Assembly (NCBI RefSeq): GCF_004342115.1
Contig: NZ_SMAC01000011.1
Location: forward strand, 23,550-87,549
Length of the DNA stretch: 64,000 nucleotides
Direction: 5' to 3'
Origin: Mannheimia haemolytica
GTDB lineage: Bacteria; Pseudomonadota; Gammaproteobacteria; Enterobacterales; Pasteurellaceae
Below are positions 19,420-27,619 of the stretch, one piece after another. Made by a program: the position numbers and the translations under genes. Position 1 is the stretch's first letter. Each line of letters opens with the position of its first letter. The notes under the pieces were generated by a model, which saw only the letters and a program-made list of their open reading frames with translations, was not told the DNA's origin and ran no database searches.

Positions 19420-20157
19420 CTAATAATATTGAGTAAAGTTCCAGTCAAAAAATGCAAAGAGGCGTTGCCATTGCTCATCAAGCGATGCAATTATCTCTAT
19501 TTTTTGCAAATTTTTCGGGTGCTGAAATTGCAATTTATGGGCGTGTAACATTAAACGACTTACGCCTGATTTTTCAACTAAAGCACGGTTTTGGTGTAAG
19601 TCGCCATATTTGCTGTCTCCCATAATCGGGTGGAACAGGTGTTTCAGGTGGCGGCGAAGCTGATGTTTCCGCCCGGTTTTAGGGCTAAGTTCAACCAAAC
19701 TATAACGAGAGGTTTGGTGCTTGCCGACAGGGTAAGGCATTTCAACCGTTGCTAAGCCTTTATAATCAGTAATCGCCGCTTGAGCCTCTTTTTCCTGAGA
19801 AAATTTATCCGCAATTTTATCTAAAATCACTTTGAGCGGATAATCAATTTGTGCCGAACCTTGTAAATAGCCACGCACCACCGCCAAATAAGTTTTTTGT
19901 ACTAGGTGTACTAGGTGTTGTTCAAACTGCTCGCTCATTATTCGGGCGGTTTCGCTGTTGAGAGCAAACAGCAATACACCTGAGGTTGGGCGGTCAAGGC
20001 GGTGAATCGGAAAAACGTGTTGCCCGATTTGATCCCTCAGGGTTTGCATTGCAAACACCGTTTCGTGTTTATCTAACCAAGAACGATGCACCAACACTCC
20101 GGCAGGTTTGTTGATGGCGATAAGCGAGTTGTCTTGGTATAAAATATCTAAGGTCAT
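19420..20157 (-). CDS. truC: tRNA pseudouridine(65) synthase TruC
   Basis: TruC makes pseudouridine at position 65 of several tRNAs. The 245-residue RluA-family enzyme has the catalytic motif HRLDRPTSG with D55, the AINKPAGVLVH motif (about 14-24), and the C-terminal SPKTGRKHQLRRHLKHLFHP block (part quoted) followed by GDSKYGD. Length is near E. coli TruC (260). yqcC lies just upstream in the same direction, the same pair as in E. coli (yqcC-truC), which supports TruC over RluA/RluC/RluD. Confidence 0.93.
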   Translation of the reverse strand: MTLDILYQDNSLIAINKPAGVLVHRSWLDKHETVFAMQTLRDQIGQHVFPIHRLDRPTSGVLLFALNSETARIMSEQFEQHLVHLVQKTYLAVVRGYLQGSAQIDYPLKVILDKIADKFSQEKEAQAAITDYKGLATVEMPYPVGKHQTSRYSLVELSPKTGRKHQLRRHLKHLFHPIMGDSKYGDLHQNRALVEKSGVSRLMLHAHKLQFQHPKNLQKIEIIASLDEQWQRLFAFFDWNFTQYY

Positions 20158-20192
20158 AATACATTAAGTATAATTTATCAAATCTCTATGAT

Positions 20193-20269
20193 GGCGCAAG
20201 CGTCCTCGCTTGTGCCAAATTTTGATTAATTAACCGTTAAAATTAGTACCAGCGTGGACGCTGGCACTA
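20193..20269. repeat. two hairpin units between yqcC and truC
   Basis: GGCGCAAGCG-TCCT-CGCTTGTGCC (20193-20216) and TAGTACCAGCG-TGGA-CGCTGGCACTA (20244-20269) are two GC-rich hairpins with 4-nt loops, separated by 27 A/T-rich bases. They look like dispersed REP-type units, and the first also contains the CAAGCG part of the uptake signal. Confidence 0.65.
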
Positions 20270-20310
20270 TCAACGAATTTGTCAGATTAATAAAAGAACT
20301 GAGAGAGAAG

Positions 20311-20622
20311 TTAATCTTTCAACAACTTTTCCAAACCTAATAGCGGTTCACAAATCGCTTGTAAATAACCTTCGTTTTTCAATGCCTCTTCTAAATAAGG
20401 GGTGATTGCAAAATTGCGAGGTAAATCGGCATTTGCATCTAAAATGGCCCGCATTCTGGGAATAAAAATCCATTGTAGCCATTGGGTTGGGGTTAAGGTT
20501 TCCACGCAGAAAGGTTGCTCATTGGCTAAGGCTTCAGGGCTTGGTGGTGTCGCCTCCCAAAGTTGATTAACTCTCAGGGCGATTTCTAAATAAGATAAAT
20601 GCTGTATAACTTGTGATTTCAT
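20311..20622 (-). CDS. yqcC: YqcC family protein
   Basis: The 103-residue protein matches the YqcC pattern: [20 protein letters not shown], then [20 protein letters not shown] and an [10 protein letters not shown] helix. E. coli YqcC has 109 residues. A structure is known for a homologue but no function is firmly assigned. I start at 20622 ([18 protein letters not shown]), because the 21 residues before it match nothing and come from the uptake-rich spacer. It lies upstream of truC, as in E. coli, and is divergent from trpCF with a short shared spacer. Confidence 0.88.
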   Translation of the reverse strand: MKSQVIQHLSYLEIALRVNQLWEATPPSPEALANEQPFCVETLTPTQWLQWIFIPRMRAILDANADLPRNFAITPYLEEALKNEGYLQAICEPLLGLEKLLKD

Positions 20623-20709
20623 TTTAGTTTTGCTTGTGAAATGAGACTTTTTCGGGTAAAAATAAGGGCAGATTTTACCATTCAAACCGATTTCGCTCTA
20701 GGAATTTAT

Positions 20710-22146
20710 ATGCAAAACATCGTTCAAGATAACGCTCAACCAAACCAACCGACGATTTTACAAAAGATCGTACAAGATAAAGCCATTTGGGTGGCACAAA
20801 AAGAGCAAGCCTTTCCGTTAAGTGAATTTCAGCACAAAATTGTAAAAAGCGACCATGATTTCTATGCGGCTCTTGCCAAAGGCACACACCAAGAACCAGC
20901 TTATATTTTAGAATGTAAAAAAGCTTCACCGTCAAAAGGGTTAATTCGTGCTGAGTTCGATTTAGACAGTATTGCCCAAGTGTATAAAAATTACGCTGCG
21001 GCGATTTCGGTTTTAACCGATGAGCAATATTTTCAAGGCGATTTCCGTTATATCGATCAAGTCAAACGCCAAACCACACAGCCGATTTTGTGTAAAGATT
21101 TTATGATTTCGGCATACCAGGTTTACCTTGCCCGTTTTTATAATGCTGATGCGATTTTATTGATGTTATCGGTGGTAAATGATGAAACCTACCGTGAACT
21201 TGCCACACTGGCTCACGAGTTAGGAATGGGCGTTTTGACTGAAACCAGCACGGAGGCGGAATTTGAACGTGCCTTAGCCTTAGGGGCGAAGGTAATTGGC
21301 GTTAATAACCGTGATTTGCACACGCTCACGATTGATATGAACCGCATTGTGCGTTTGGTGGAAAAATACCAAGCTCAAATTCCGGCTGATGTCTGTTTGA
21401 TTTCAGAATCGGGTATTAACGATCACCAGCAAGTGAAAAACATTAAGCCGTATGTTCATGCTTTTTTAATCGGCAGCAGTTTAATGGGAAGTGCCGATCT
21501 CAATAATGCGGTGCGGGCGGTGATTTTTGGTGAAAACAAAGTGTGTGGCTTAACCCGTGTGCAAGATGTGAAAGCGGTTTATGAGCAAGGGGCATTATAT
21601 GGCGGTTTAATTTTTGCCGAAGGCTCGCCTCGCCAGCTTTCACTTCGCCAAGCCCAAGAATTGGTGGTGAATGCACCGTTGCGTTATGTGGGGGTGTTCC
21701 AAAATCAAGCGGTCGAATTTGTGGAAAAAATGGCAAAACAGCTTGAGTTATTTGCAGTTCAATTGCACGGCTCGGAAGATGAGCAATACATTGCAGAACT
21801 GGCAGAGAAATTAGGTAGTAAAACTCAAATCTGGAAAGCCTTATCGGTTGATGTTGAGGTTGAAAATCTAGAATTTAACGATAATCCACAGATTGCTCGT
21901 TATGTATTAGACAGCAAAGTAGGCAATCAGCAAGGCGGCACAGGCAAAACCTTTAATTGGGCGTTGATTCCAGAAACCTTAAAACAAAAAGCGTTATTGG
22001 CAGGTGGCATTGGCACTGAGAATATTGAGCAAGCCCTTGCTCAAGGCTGTGTCGGGTTAGATTTAAATTCTGGCGTGGAAAGTGCCAAAGGCGTAAAAGA
22101 TTTACAAAAATTGACCGCTTGTTTTGGCAAAATTATTCAAGCATAG
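20710..22146 (+). CDS. trpCF: bifunctional indole-3-glycerol-phosphate synthase / phosphoribosylanthranilate isomerase
   Basis: The 478-residue protein fuses two TIM barrels of tryptophan synthesis. Residues 1-255 are TrpC ([45 protein letters not shown]). Residues 256-478 are TrpF ([10 protein letters not shown], then [12 protein letters not shown], and [24 protein letters not shown]). E. coli TrpC(F) is 453. I start at 20710 after AGGAATTTAT; an upstream ATG at 20641 would add 23 unconserved residues. No other trp gene is adjacent and no leader peptide or attenuator is visible, so this gene is expressed apart from the rest of the pathway here. Confidence 0.96.
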   Translation: MQNIVQDNAQPNQPTILQKIVQDKAIWVAQKEQAFPLSEFQHKIVKSDHDFYAALAKGTHQEPAYILECKKASPSKGLIRAEFDLDSIAQVYKNYAAAISVLTDEQYFQGDFRYIDQVKRQTTQPILCKDFMISAYQVYLARFYNADAILLMLSVVNDETYRELATLAHELGMGVLTETSTEAEFERALALGAKVIGVNNRDLHTLTIDMNRIVRLVEKYQAQIPADVCLISESGINDHQQVKNIKPYVHAFLIGSSLMGSADLNNAVRAVIFGENKVCGLTRVQDVKAVYEQGALYGGLIFAEGSPRQLSLRQAQELVVNAPLRYVGVFQNQAVEFVEKMAKQLELFAVQLHGSEDEQYIAELAEKLGSKTQIWKALSVDVEVENLEFNDNPQIARYVLDSKVGNQQGGTGKTFNWALIPETLKQKALLAGGIGTENIEQALAQGCVGLDLNSGVESAKGVKDLQKLTACFGKIIQA

Positions 22147-22216
22147 GCATTCAAAGCGATGGAAATTATGCTAGAATAAAGCCGTTTTAATCATAATTAA
22201 CAATGAGGATTGTAAA

Positions 22217-22297
22217 ATGGGTACTTTTGGTTATTCAATGCTAACGGTTGTAGGCGCACTTGGTATGATCGTTATTTTTGCCAGCAACATTTTCTAA
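22217..22297 (+). CDS. 26-residue membrane peptide, YnhF-like
   Basis: A 26-residue open frame, MGTFGYSMLTVVGALGMIVI followed by FASNIF, forms a single hydrophobic helix. GAGG lies 8 bp before the ATG, a promoter-like TATGCTAGAAT is at about 22168-22178, and a strong terminator follows at 22321. The layout M-x-T-x(2,3)-S-(L)-x-T...LG-(L/M)-I-V recalls E. coli YnhF (29 residues), but the similarity is weak. The clean signals on both sides argue that it is a real gene rather than chance. Confidence 0.6.
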   Translation: MGTFGYSMLTVVGALGMIVIFASNIF

Positions 22298-22320
22298 TAT
22301 TGGTACTATTGAACTGGTTG

Positions 22321-22359
22321 AAACACGGAAAATCTTGGGGTTTTCCGTGTTTTGTTTTT
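22321..22359 (+). terminator. rho-independent terminator before mnmC
   Basis: AAACACGGAAAA pairs with TTTTCCGTGTTT (12 bp, loop TCTTGGGG) followed by TGTTTTT. It ends the small-peptide transcript, 8 bp ahead of mnmC. Confidence 0.9.
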
Positions 22360-22367
22360 AAGGGGAT

Positions 22368-24371
22368 ATGATGGGTAAACTGACTTTTGCGACACTTACA
22401 TTTAATGATGCAGATACACCGGTGTCGGAGCAATTTGATGATATTTATTTTTCTACCCAAGATGGTTTGGCGGAAAGTTACTATGTGTTTCAAGAAGGTA
22501 ACCAACTGTGGGAAAAGTGGCAATCTCACCCGAAAGAGGCTTTTGTTATTGCGGAAACCGGCTTTGGCACGGGCTTGAATTTTTTAGCCGTTGCTGACAA
22601 ATTCCAACAGTTTCGGGCAGCATTTCCGCAAAGTAAACTAAAACGACTCTATTTTATCTCATTTGAGAAATTTCCTCTGACGGCCAGCCAATTAGCTGAT
22701 ATTCACCAACGCTATCCGCAATTTGCAACATTATCTGAAAATTTAACCGCTTGTTGGCAGCCTCGCCAAATAGGTTGCCAACGTTATCATTTTGAGCAGG
22801 TTTATTTAGATTTATGGTTCGGTGAGATTGCTGAAAACTTACCCCAATTAGGCGATCTTTATAGCGGCACGATTGACGCTTGGTTTTTAGATGGCTTTTC
22901 GCCTGATAAAAACCTAGAAATGTGGAACGAACAGTTATATCTGCAAATGTTTCGACTAAGTGCCAATGGCGGCAGTTTTGCTACTTTTACCGCTTCAAGT
23001 ATGGTCAGACGAGGGCTGGAAGCCGCAGGTTTTGCAGTGAAAAAACGCAAAGGATTTGGCAAAAAACGAGAAATGCTTTGGGGCGAGAAACCGTTAGATA
23101 GCCAAGTTTCCGAGCATAATTACCCCTATTTTTATGCCAAAAATGAAACCGCTGATGACATTGCAATTATTGGTGGCGGAGTAGCGAGTTTCTTCGTTGC
23201 GTTATCGCTGTTAGAAAAAGGCAAGCAAGTCACGCTGTATTGCAAAGATGAAACCTTGGCAATAAATGCTTCAGGAAATTTACAAGGGGCGATTTACCCA
23301 CAGTTAAGCGATGATGACGAGCGAAATGTACAGTTTTATATCCATAGTTTTGATTATGCATTGCAACGCTTGCAACAACTGAAATCCAACATTGAGTTTG
23401 AGCATAATTTAAGCGGGGTAGTGCTTTACGCCTATAACGAGAAAACGGCTAAAAAACTGGAAAAAATGGTGGAGCAGACGGCTGATGACACCTTATTAAA
23501 ATCTTGTTCACAGGCAGAATTAAGTGAAAAATTAGGTTTAAGCGTGCCAAACAGCGGGGCATTTATTCCGCAAGCTGGTTGGCTTTCACCGGTACAACTT
23601 GTTAGAAATGGCTTTACTTGGCTGGAGCAGAAAGGGTTGAAGATTGTACTGAATCACAAAGTTGAGCATTTAACCTTTTCTAATGGAATGTGGCAATGGC
23701 AGACGAGGGGAGAAACGGTTCGACATCAAGCGGTTGTGCTGGCAAATGGACATACGTTGAATGAATTTAGCCAAGCGAACGGCATTCCGTTGTATCCGGT
23801 ACGAGGGCAAGTGAGCCAAATTCCGACTACAAGCGAATTACAAAAACTGAAGTGTGTGCTTTGTTATGATGGTTATTTAACGCCAATGTCAGCCTACGGC
23901 ACGCATTGCATTGGAGCAAGCCATATTCGGGATAATGCAGAAACCGAGTTTAGTTTATCGGAGCATTGGGAGAATGTTGCAAAACTTCAGCAAAATGTAA
24001 CCGTTTGTGAGTGGACGCAAGGAATTGATTTATCTGAAAATAAAGCCAAAGTCGGTATTCGTGCGGCGTTTCGTGATCGTGTACCGATGGTTGGGGCAGT
24101 GCATCATTTTGAGCAGCAAAAAAGCCAATATGCCAATTTATACAACCAGTTGATACGGAAACAAGCGGTAGAAAATGCTGAAATTTTTACCAATCTGTAT
24201 ATGGTAAACGGCCTGTCTTCTCGAGGTTTGACGACTGCACCACTTCTAGGGGAATTGTTAGCAAGCCTGATTGTGAATGAGCCTGTGCCAATCAGTGAGG
24301 ATATTTGGCATAACCTTAGCCCAAATCGAGCTTGGATTCGAAAATTGTTGAAAGGTTCGACGGTCGCTTGA
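22368..24371 (+). CDS. mnmC: bifunctional tRNA wobble-uridine modification enzyme MnmC
   Basis: MnmC finishes the mnm5s2U modification at the wobble position of tRNAs. The 667-residue protein has an N-terminal methyltransferase domain (about 1-245; EAFVIAETGFGTGLNFLAV, WFLDGFSPDKNLEMW) and a C-terminal FAD-dependent oxidase domain (from about 265, IAIIGGGVASFFVAL; LNASGNLQGAIYPQ). E. coli MnmC has 668. The start could be either ATG of the ATGATG at 22368; AAGGGG precedes them. It sits alone between two terminators. Confidence 0.95.
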   Translation: MMGKLTFATLTFNDADTPVSEQFDDIYFSTQDGLAESYYVFQEGNQLWEKWQSHPKEAFVIAETGFGTGLNFLAVADKFQQFRAAFPQSKLKRLYFISFEKFPLTASQLADIHQRYPQFATLSENLTACWQPRQIGCQRYHFEQVYLDLWFGEIAENLPQLGDLYSGTIDAWFLDGFSPDKNLEMWNEQLYLQMFRLSANGGSFATFTASSMVRRGLEAAGFAVKKRKGFGKKREMLWGEKPLDSQVSEHNYPYFYAKNETADDIAIIGGGVASFFVALSLLEKGKQVTLYCKDETLAINASGNLQGAIYPQLSDDDERNVQFYIHSFDYALQRLQQLKSNIEFEHNLSGVVLYAYNEKTAKKLEKMVEQTADDTLLKSCSQAELSEKLGLSVPNSGAFIPQAGWLSPVQLVRNGFTWLEQKGLKIVLNHKVEHLTFSNGMWQWQTRGETVRHQAVVLANGHTLNEFSQANGIPLYPVRGQVSQIPTTSELQKLKCVLCYDGYLTPMSAYGTHCIGASHIRDNAETEFSLSEHWENVAKLQQNVTVCEWTQGIDLSENKAKVGIRAAFRDRVPMVGAVHHFEQQKSQYANLYNQLIRKQAVENAEIFTNLYMVNGLSSRGLTTAPLLGELLASLIVNEPVPISEDIWHNLSPNRAWIRKLLKGSTVA

Positions 24372-24377
24372 TAAAAC

Positions 24378-24402
24378 AAACCCCGAATTGATTTCGGGGT
24401 TT
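24378..24402. terminator. bidirectional terminator between mnmC and lpxA
   Basis: AAACCCCGAA and TTCGGGGTTT form a 10-bp stem with a 5-nt loop in the 37-bp gap between the convergent ends. Confidence 0.88.
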
Positions 24403-24408
24403 CGTTTA

Positions 24409-25203
24409 TTAACGAATAATACCACGGGTAGAACGTTTGAAGAATTGTTTAAAAATAGCAATCGCAGGTTCTGTTGCTGCAATTTGCTCAATTTCTACTA
24501 GGCACTCTTCCAATGTTTTTCCGCTGGAGTAAATCAGTTTATAGACTTTGCGAATAGCGTGCATAGTTGGTTTATCAAAGCCACGACGTTTTAACCCTTC
24601 AAAGTTAATACCAAATGGGCGTGCGTGGTTACCTTGTGCCATGACATAAGGCGGTACGTCTTGGCTGACCATTGAACCGCCTCCAAGCATAACGTGTGAA
24701 CCAATCACAACGAATTGGTGAATGGCGGACATTCCTCCCACAATCACGAAATCATCTAGGGTAACGTGACCTGCTAGCGTACCATTATTGGCGATAATAC
24801 AACGGTTACCGATAGAGCAGTCGTGTGCGATGTGGGTGTTGATCATAAATAAGTTATCATCACCGATTTTCGTCACGCCACCGCCTTGTACCGTACCTCG
24901 GTGAATAGTAACACTTTCACGAATACGGTTACGATTACCGATCACCACTTTGGTTGGTTCACCTTGGTATTTTAGATCTTGGTTGATTTCCCCAATGCTG
25001 GCAAATTGGAAAATATGGTTATCTTCACCAATTTCAGTCATGCCGTTAATGACAACATTTGAGTGAATTTTCGTTCTAGCCCCGATTTTGACATCTTTAC
25101 CGATGACTGAAAATGGACCAATTTCAACGTGAGCGCCAATTTCAGCACCTTCTTCAATGATGGCAAGCGGGCTAATTTTTGCTGTTGAATCAATTAGACG
25201 CAT
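24409..25203 (-). CDS. lpxA: UDP-N-acetylglucosamine acyltransferase LpxA
   Basis: LpxA transfers a 3-hydroxyacyl chain from ACP to UDP-GlcNAc, the first step of lipid A synthesis. The 264-residue protein is a left-handed beta helix of hexapeptide repeats (for example [15 protein letters not shown]) with the catalytic His in [11 protein letters not shown] (H127; E. coli H125), and a C-terminal helical domain. E. coli LpxA has 262. It is the last gene of the envelope operon; lpxB is not adjacent and lies outside this window. Confidence 0.97.
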   Translation of the reverse strand: MRLIDSTAKISPLAIIEEGAEIGAHVEIGPFSVIGKDVKIGARTKIHSNVVINGMTEIGEDNHIFQFASIGEINQDLKYQGEPTKVVIGNRNRIRESVTIHRGTVQGGGVTKIGDDNLFMINTHIAHDCSIGNRCIIANNGTLAGHVTLDDFVIVGGMSAIHQFVVIGSHVMLGGGSMVSQDVPPYVMAQGNHARPFGINFEGLKRRGFDKPTMHAIRKVYKLIYSSGKTLEECLVEIEQIAATEPAIAIFKQFFKRSTRGIIR

Positions 25204-25236
25204 AGTTTGTTCCCTCTAGTTTGGGCTTATATCGAA

Positions 25237-25695
25237 TTATTTACGGCGAGCGCACATTAAATCTGCTTCACAGACTAATTTGCCATCAACGTATGCTTTA
25301 CCGGTAAATTTAGTAATACCACGTACTTCTTTAAGAAATTCAACCTCAAGTTGAAGTTGATCGCCCGGCACAACCGGTCGCTTAAAGCGAGCATTGTCAA
25401 TTGCGGCAAAATAGTAGAGTTCGTCTTCACTTAACTTACCATAAGTGGCAACGGCTAATACGCCAGTTGCTTGAGCCATTGCTTCAAGAATCAATACTCC
25501 TGGGAAGATTGGTGCGCCAGGAAAATGCCCGGTAAAACAAGGTTCATTGAAGGTTACATTTTTAATGGCTTTTAACCATTTCCCTTCTTCATAATCGGTT
25601 ACGCGATCAACTAACAGGAAAGGGTAGCGATGCGGTAACATATCCATAATTTCGGTTACTTCAATAATATTTGGCTCACGATTTTCAGTTGTCAT
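25237..25695 (-). CDS. fabZ: 3-hydroxyacyl-[acyl-carrier-protein] dehydratase FabZ
   Basis: FabZ dehydrates 3-hydroxyacyl-ACP in fatty acid elongation and competes with LpxA/LpxD for the same substrate, so its place in the lpx operon is sensible. The 152-residue protein has [16 protein letters not shown] with the catalytic H22 and the [20 protein letters not shown] block with the catalytic Glu. The start at 25695 fits the family length (151 in E. coli); an ATG at 25746 would reach into lpxD and adds 17 unconserved residues. Confidence 0.96.
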   Translation of the reverse strand: MTTENREPNIIEVTEIMDMLPHRYPFLLVDRVTDYEEGKWLKAIKNVTFNEPCFTGHFPGAPIFPGVLILEAMAQATGVLAVATYGKLSEDELYYFAAIDNARFKRPVVPGDQLQLEVEFLKEVRGITKFTGKAYVDGKLVCEADLMCARRK

Positions 25696-25723
25696 TTCTG
25701 TCACTTTAAGACCTCTAATAAAA

Positions 25724-26749
25724 TTAATCGTTAAAACGTTTTTCAAGTGATTTTAAACGTTTATTCATTTCATCAATATTCATCACTAATGCGGCAGTTT
25801 TACGCCACTCTTTATTGGTTTGTAGCGGAATACCTGATGAGTAAATTCCTTTTTCTGTAATTGGGCGCATAACCATACCCATTCCGGTAATTATGGCACC
25901 ATCACAGATTTCCATATGACCGTTGATAACACTTGCTCCACCAATTTGGCAAAAGCGACCAACTTTTAGACTGCCTGCCATAATGACGCCGCCGGCAACG
26001 GCAGTGCCAAAACCAATGTGTACATTATGGGCGATTTGGCAAAGGTTATCAATAATCACATTATCTTCGATTACGGTTGGATCTAATGCACCTCGGTCAA
26101 TACAAGTGCAAGCACCAATTTCAACACGATTACCGATAATCACACCACCGGTTTGTGGGATTTTAATCCATTGCCCTTTGTCATTCGCATAGCCAAACCC
26201 ATCACTCCCGATAACCGTTGAGGATTGAATCAAGCAATCAGCTCCGATTTGTACATTGTGGTACACCGAAACATTTGCCCAAAGTTGGGTTCTTGCCCCG
26301 ATTTTACTGTTTTTTCCCACAAAACAGCCTGCACCGATCACGGCATCATCGCCCAATTCTACGCCACTTTCAATCACGGCATTTGCCCCTACCGATACGT
26401 TATTACCCAGTTTAGCTTCAGGTGAAATCACCGCACTTGGGTGGATTTCGCTCGCTGCTTTCGGAGTAGAATCCATATATTGAGCCAGTTGAGCATAAGC
26501 AACATACGGATTGGCAACGATGATAAGATTTTGATCTGCTCGGCAAAATTCTACATCTGCCGGGCTGACGATAATAGCTCCAGCATTGCAAGCGGTCAAA
26601 TTTTCCCGATATTTTGCATTTGAGATAAAGGTAATTTGCGAGCTGTCGGCTTTATCTAAAGCAGCAATACTTTGAATAGCCAAATCGGCGTTACCCCTAA
26701 GAGTACCGCCGATATGCTCCGCTAAATCAATTAAACGGAAATTTGCCAT
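25724..26749 (-). CDS. lpxD: UDP-3-O-(3-hydroxyacyl)glucosamine N-acyltransferase LpxD
   Basis: LpxD adds the N-linked hydroxyacyl chain, the third step of lipid A synthesis. The 341-residue protein (E. coli 341) has an N-terminal uridine-binding domain (about 1-95), a left-handed beta helix of hexapeptide repeats with the catalytic His of [10 protein letters not shown], and a C-terminal helix ending [14 protein letters not shown]. Its start codon overlaps the skp stop by one base (TAATG), indicating coupling. Confidence 0.97.
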   Translation of the reverse strand: MANFRLIDLAEHIGGTLRGNADLAIQSIAALDKADSSQITFISNAKYRENLTACNAGAIIVSPADVEFCRADQNLIIVANPYVAYAQLAQYMDSTPKAASEIHPSAVISPEAKLGNNVSVGANAVIESGVELGDDAVIGAGCFVGKNSKIGARTQLWANVSVYHNVQIGADCLIQSSTVIGSDGFGYANDKGQWIKIPQTGGVIIGNRVEIGACTCIDRGALDPTVIEDNVIIDNLCQIAHNVHIGFGTAVAGGVIMAGSLKVGRFCQIGGASVINGHMEICDGAIITGMGMVMRPITEKGIYSSGIPLQTNKEWRKTAALVMNIDEMNKRLKSLEKRFND

Positions 26750-27540
26750 TATTTTTTCGCTTCTTCTGGTTTAGTTTCTTCAGCTTTGGTTTCTTTTTCT
26801 GTAGCTGGTTGAGCTTCAGTTGCAGGTTTTTCTATTTTAATTTCCGGATGTTTTTTAACAATAGCATCAAGTACTGCTTCAGTAATATCTTTACCTTCAT
26901 CTTCAGCATAAAGTGCTACTTGTGGTTGTAATACTAAAGTGTAACCTTTCGATTTTGCGATCTCTTTAATGGTTGCATTTACTTCATCAACCGCTTGTTT
27001 TTGCGCTTCTTGTGGGTTAATGCCACCATTTTCTTTATTTGCTTGTTCAATACGTTTTTGGAATTCATCTGCACGTTTCTGGAAGGCTTCTGCTTTTTTT
27101 GCAAAATCAGCTTCACGTTTTTGAATTGCTGTTACTTTAGCTTGGAATGCGTTTGCTTCTTTTTGAATCGCATTTTGACGTGCTTGAATCTCTTTTGAAC
27201 GTAAGCGAGGCGCATCTTTCTCTAATGCTGCCACTTTTTTCTTGATAGAAGCTTCTACATTTTTTTGTTCATTTTGTAATTTTTGCGCATCTTCATTAAT
27301 TTTATTGCGCTCAGCCGTTAAGGTTTTATTTTCATCTGCTAATTTTTTTTCATCAGCAGCAAATTTTTCTTGGCTTTCTTTCATGAATTTATCAAATTTT
27401 GCCGAAGCATCTAATAATACAGGGTGGTTTTGTAATACATAGCTTGGATCTACGAAACCAATAGTATCTGCAGCATTCGCGATTCCGGTTGTAGAGGCTA
27501 AAGCTACGGCTAAGCCAGTCATTTTAAATAATTTTTTCAT
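26749..27540 (-). CDS. skp: Skp/OmpH-family periplasmic chaperone with an extended charged tail
   Basis: Skp holds unfolded outer-membrane proteins in the periplasm and delivers them to BamA, whose gene lies just upstream. The 263-residue precursor has a signal peptide ending at ANA (residue 23), then [16 protein letters not shown], a long Lys/Glu/Ala coiled-coil region (about 45-175) and a strand [20 protein letters not shown]. The usual family length is 160-200. The extra length comes from longer coiled-coil arms and a C-terminal K/E/T/P-rich tail of about 35 residues. A one-base overlap joins it to lpxD. Confidence 0.93.
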   Translation of the reverse strand: MKKLFKMTGLAVALASTTGIANAADTIGFVDPSYVLQNHPVLLDASAKFDKFMKESQEKFAADEKKLADENKTLTAERNKINEDAQKLQNEQKNVEASIKKKVAALEKDAPRLRSKEIQARQNAIQKEANAFQAKVTAIQKREADFAKKAEAFQKRADEFQKRIEQANKENGGINPQEAQKQAVDEVNATIKEIAKSKGYTLVLQPQVALYAEDEGKDITEAVLDAIVKKHPEIKIEKPATEAQPATEKETKAEETKPEEAKK

Positions 27541-27619
27541 TTGTTTTCCTTGTATGAACAGTTTTGAAATAAGCGGCTAAGTTGCAAATTTTTTACATTT
27601 ATTAACCGCTTGTGGTTAA

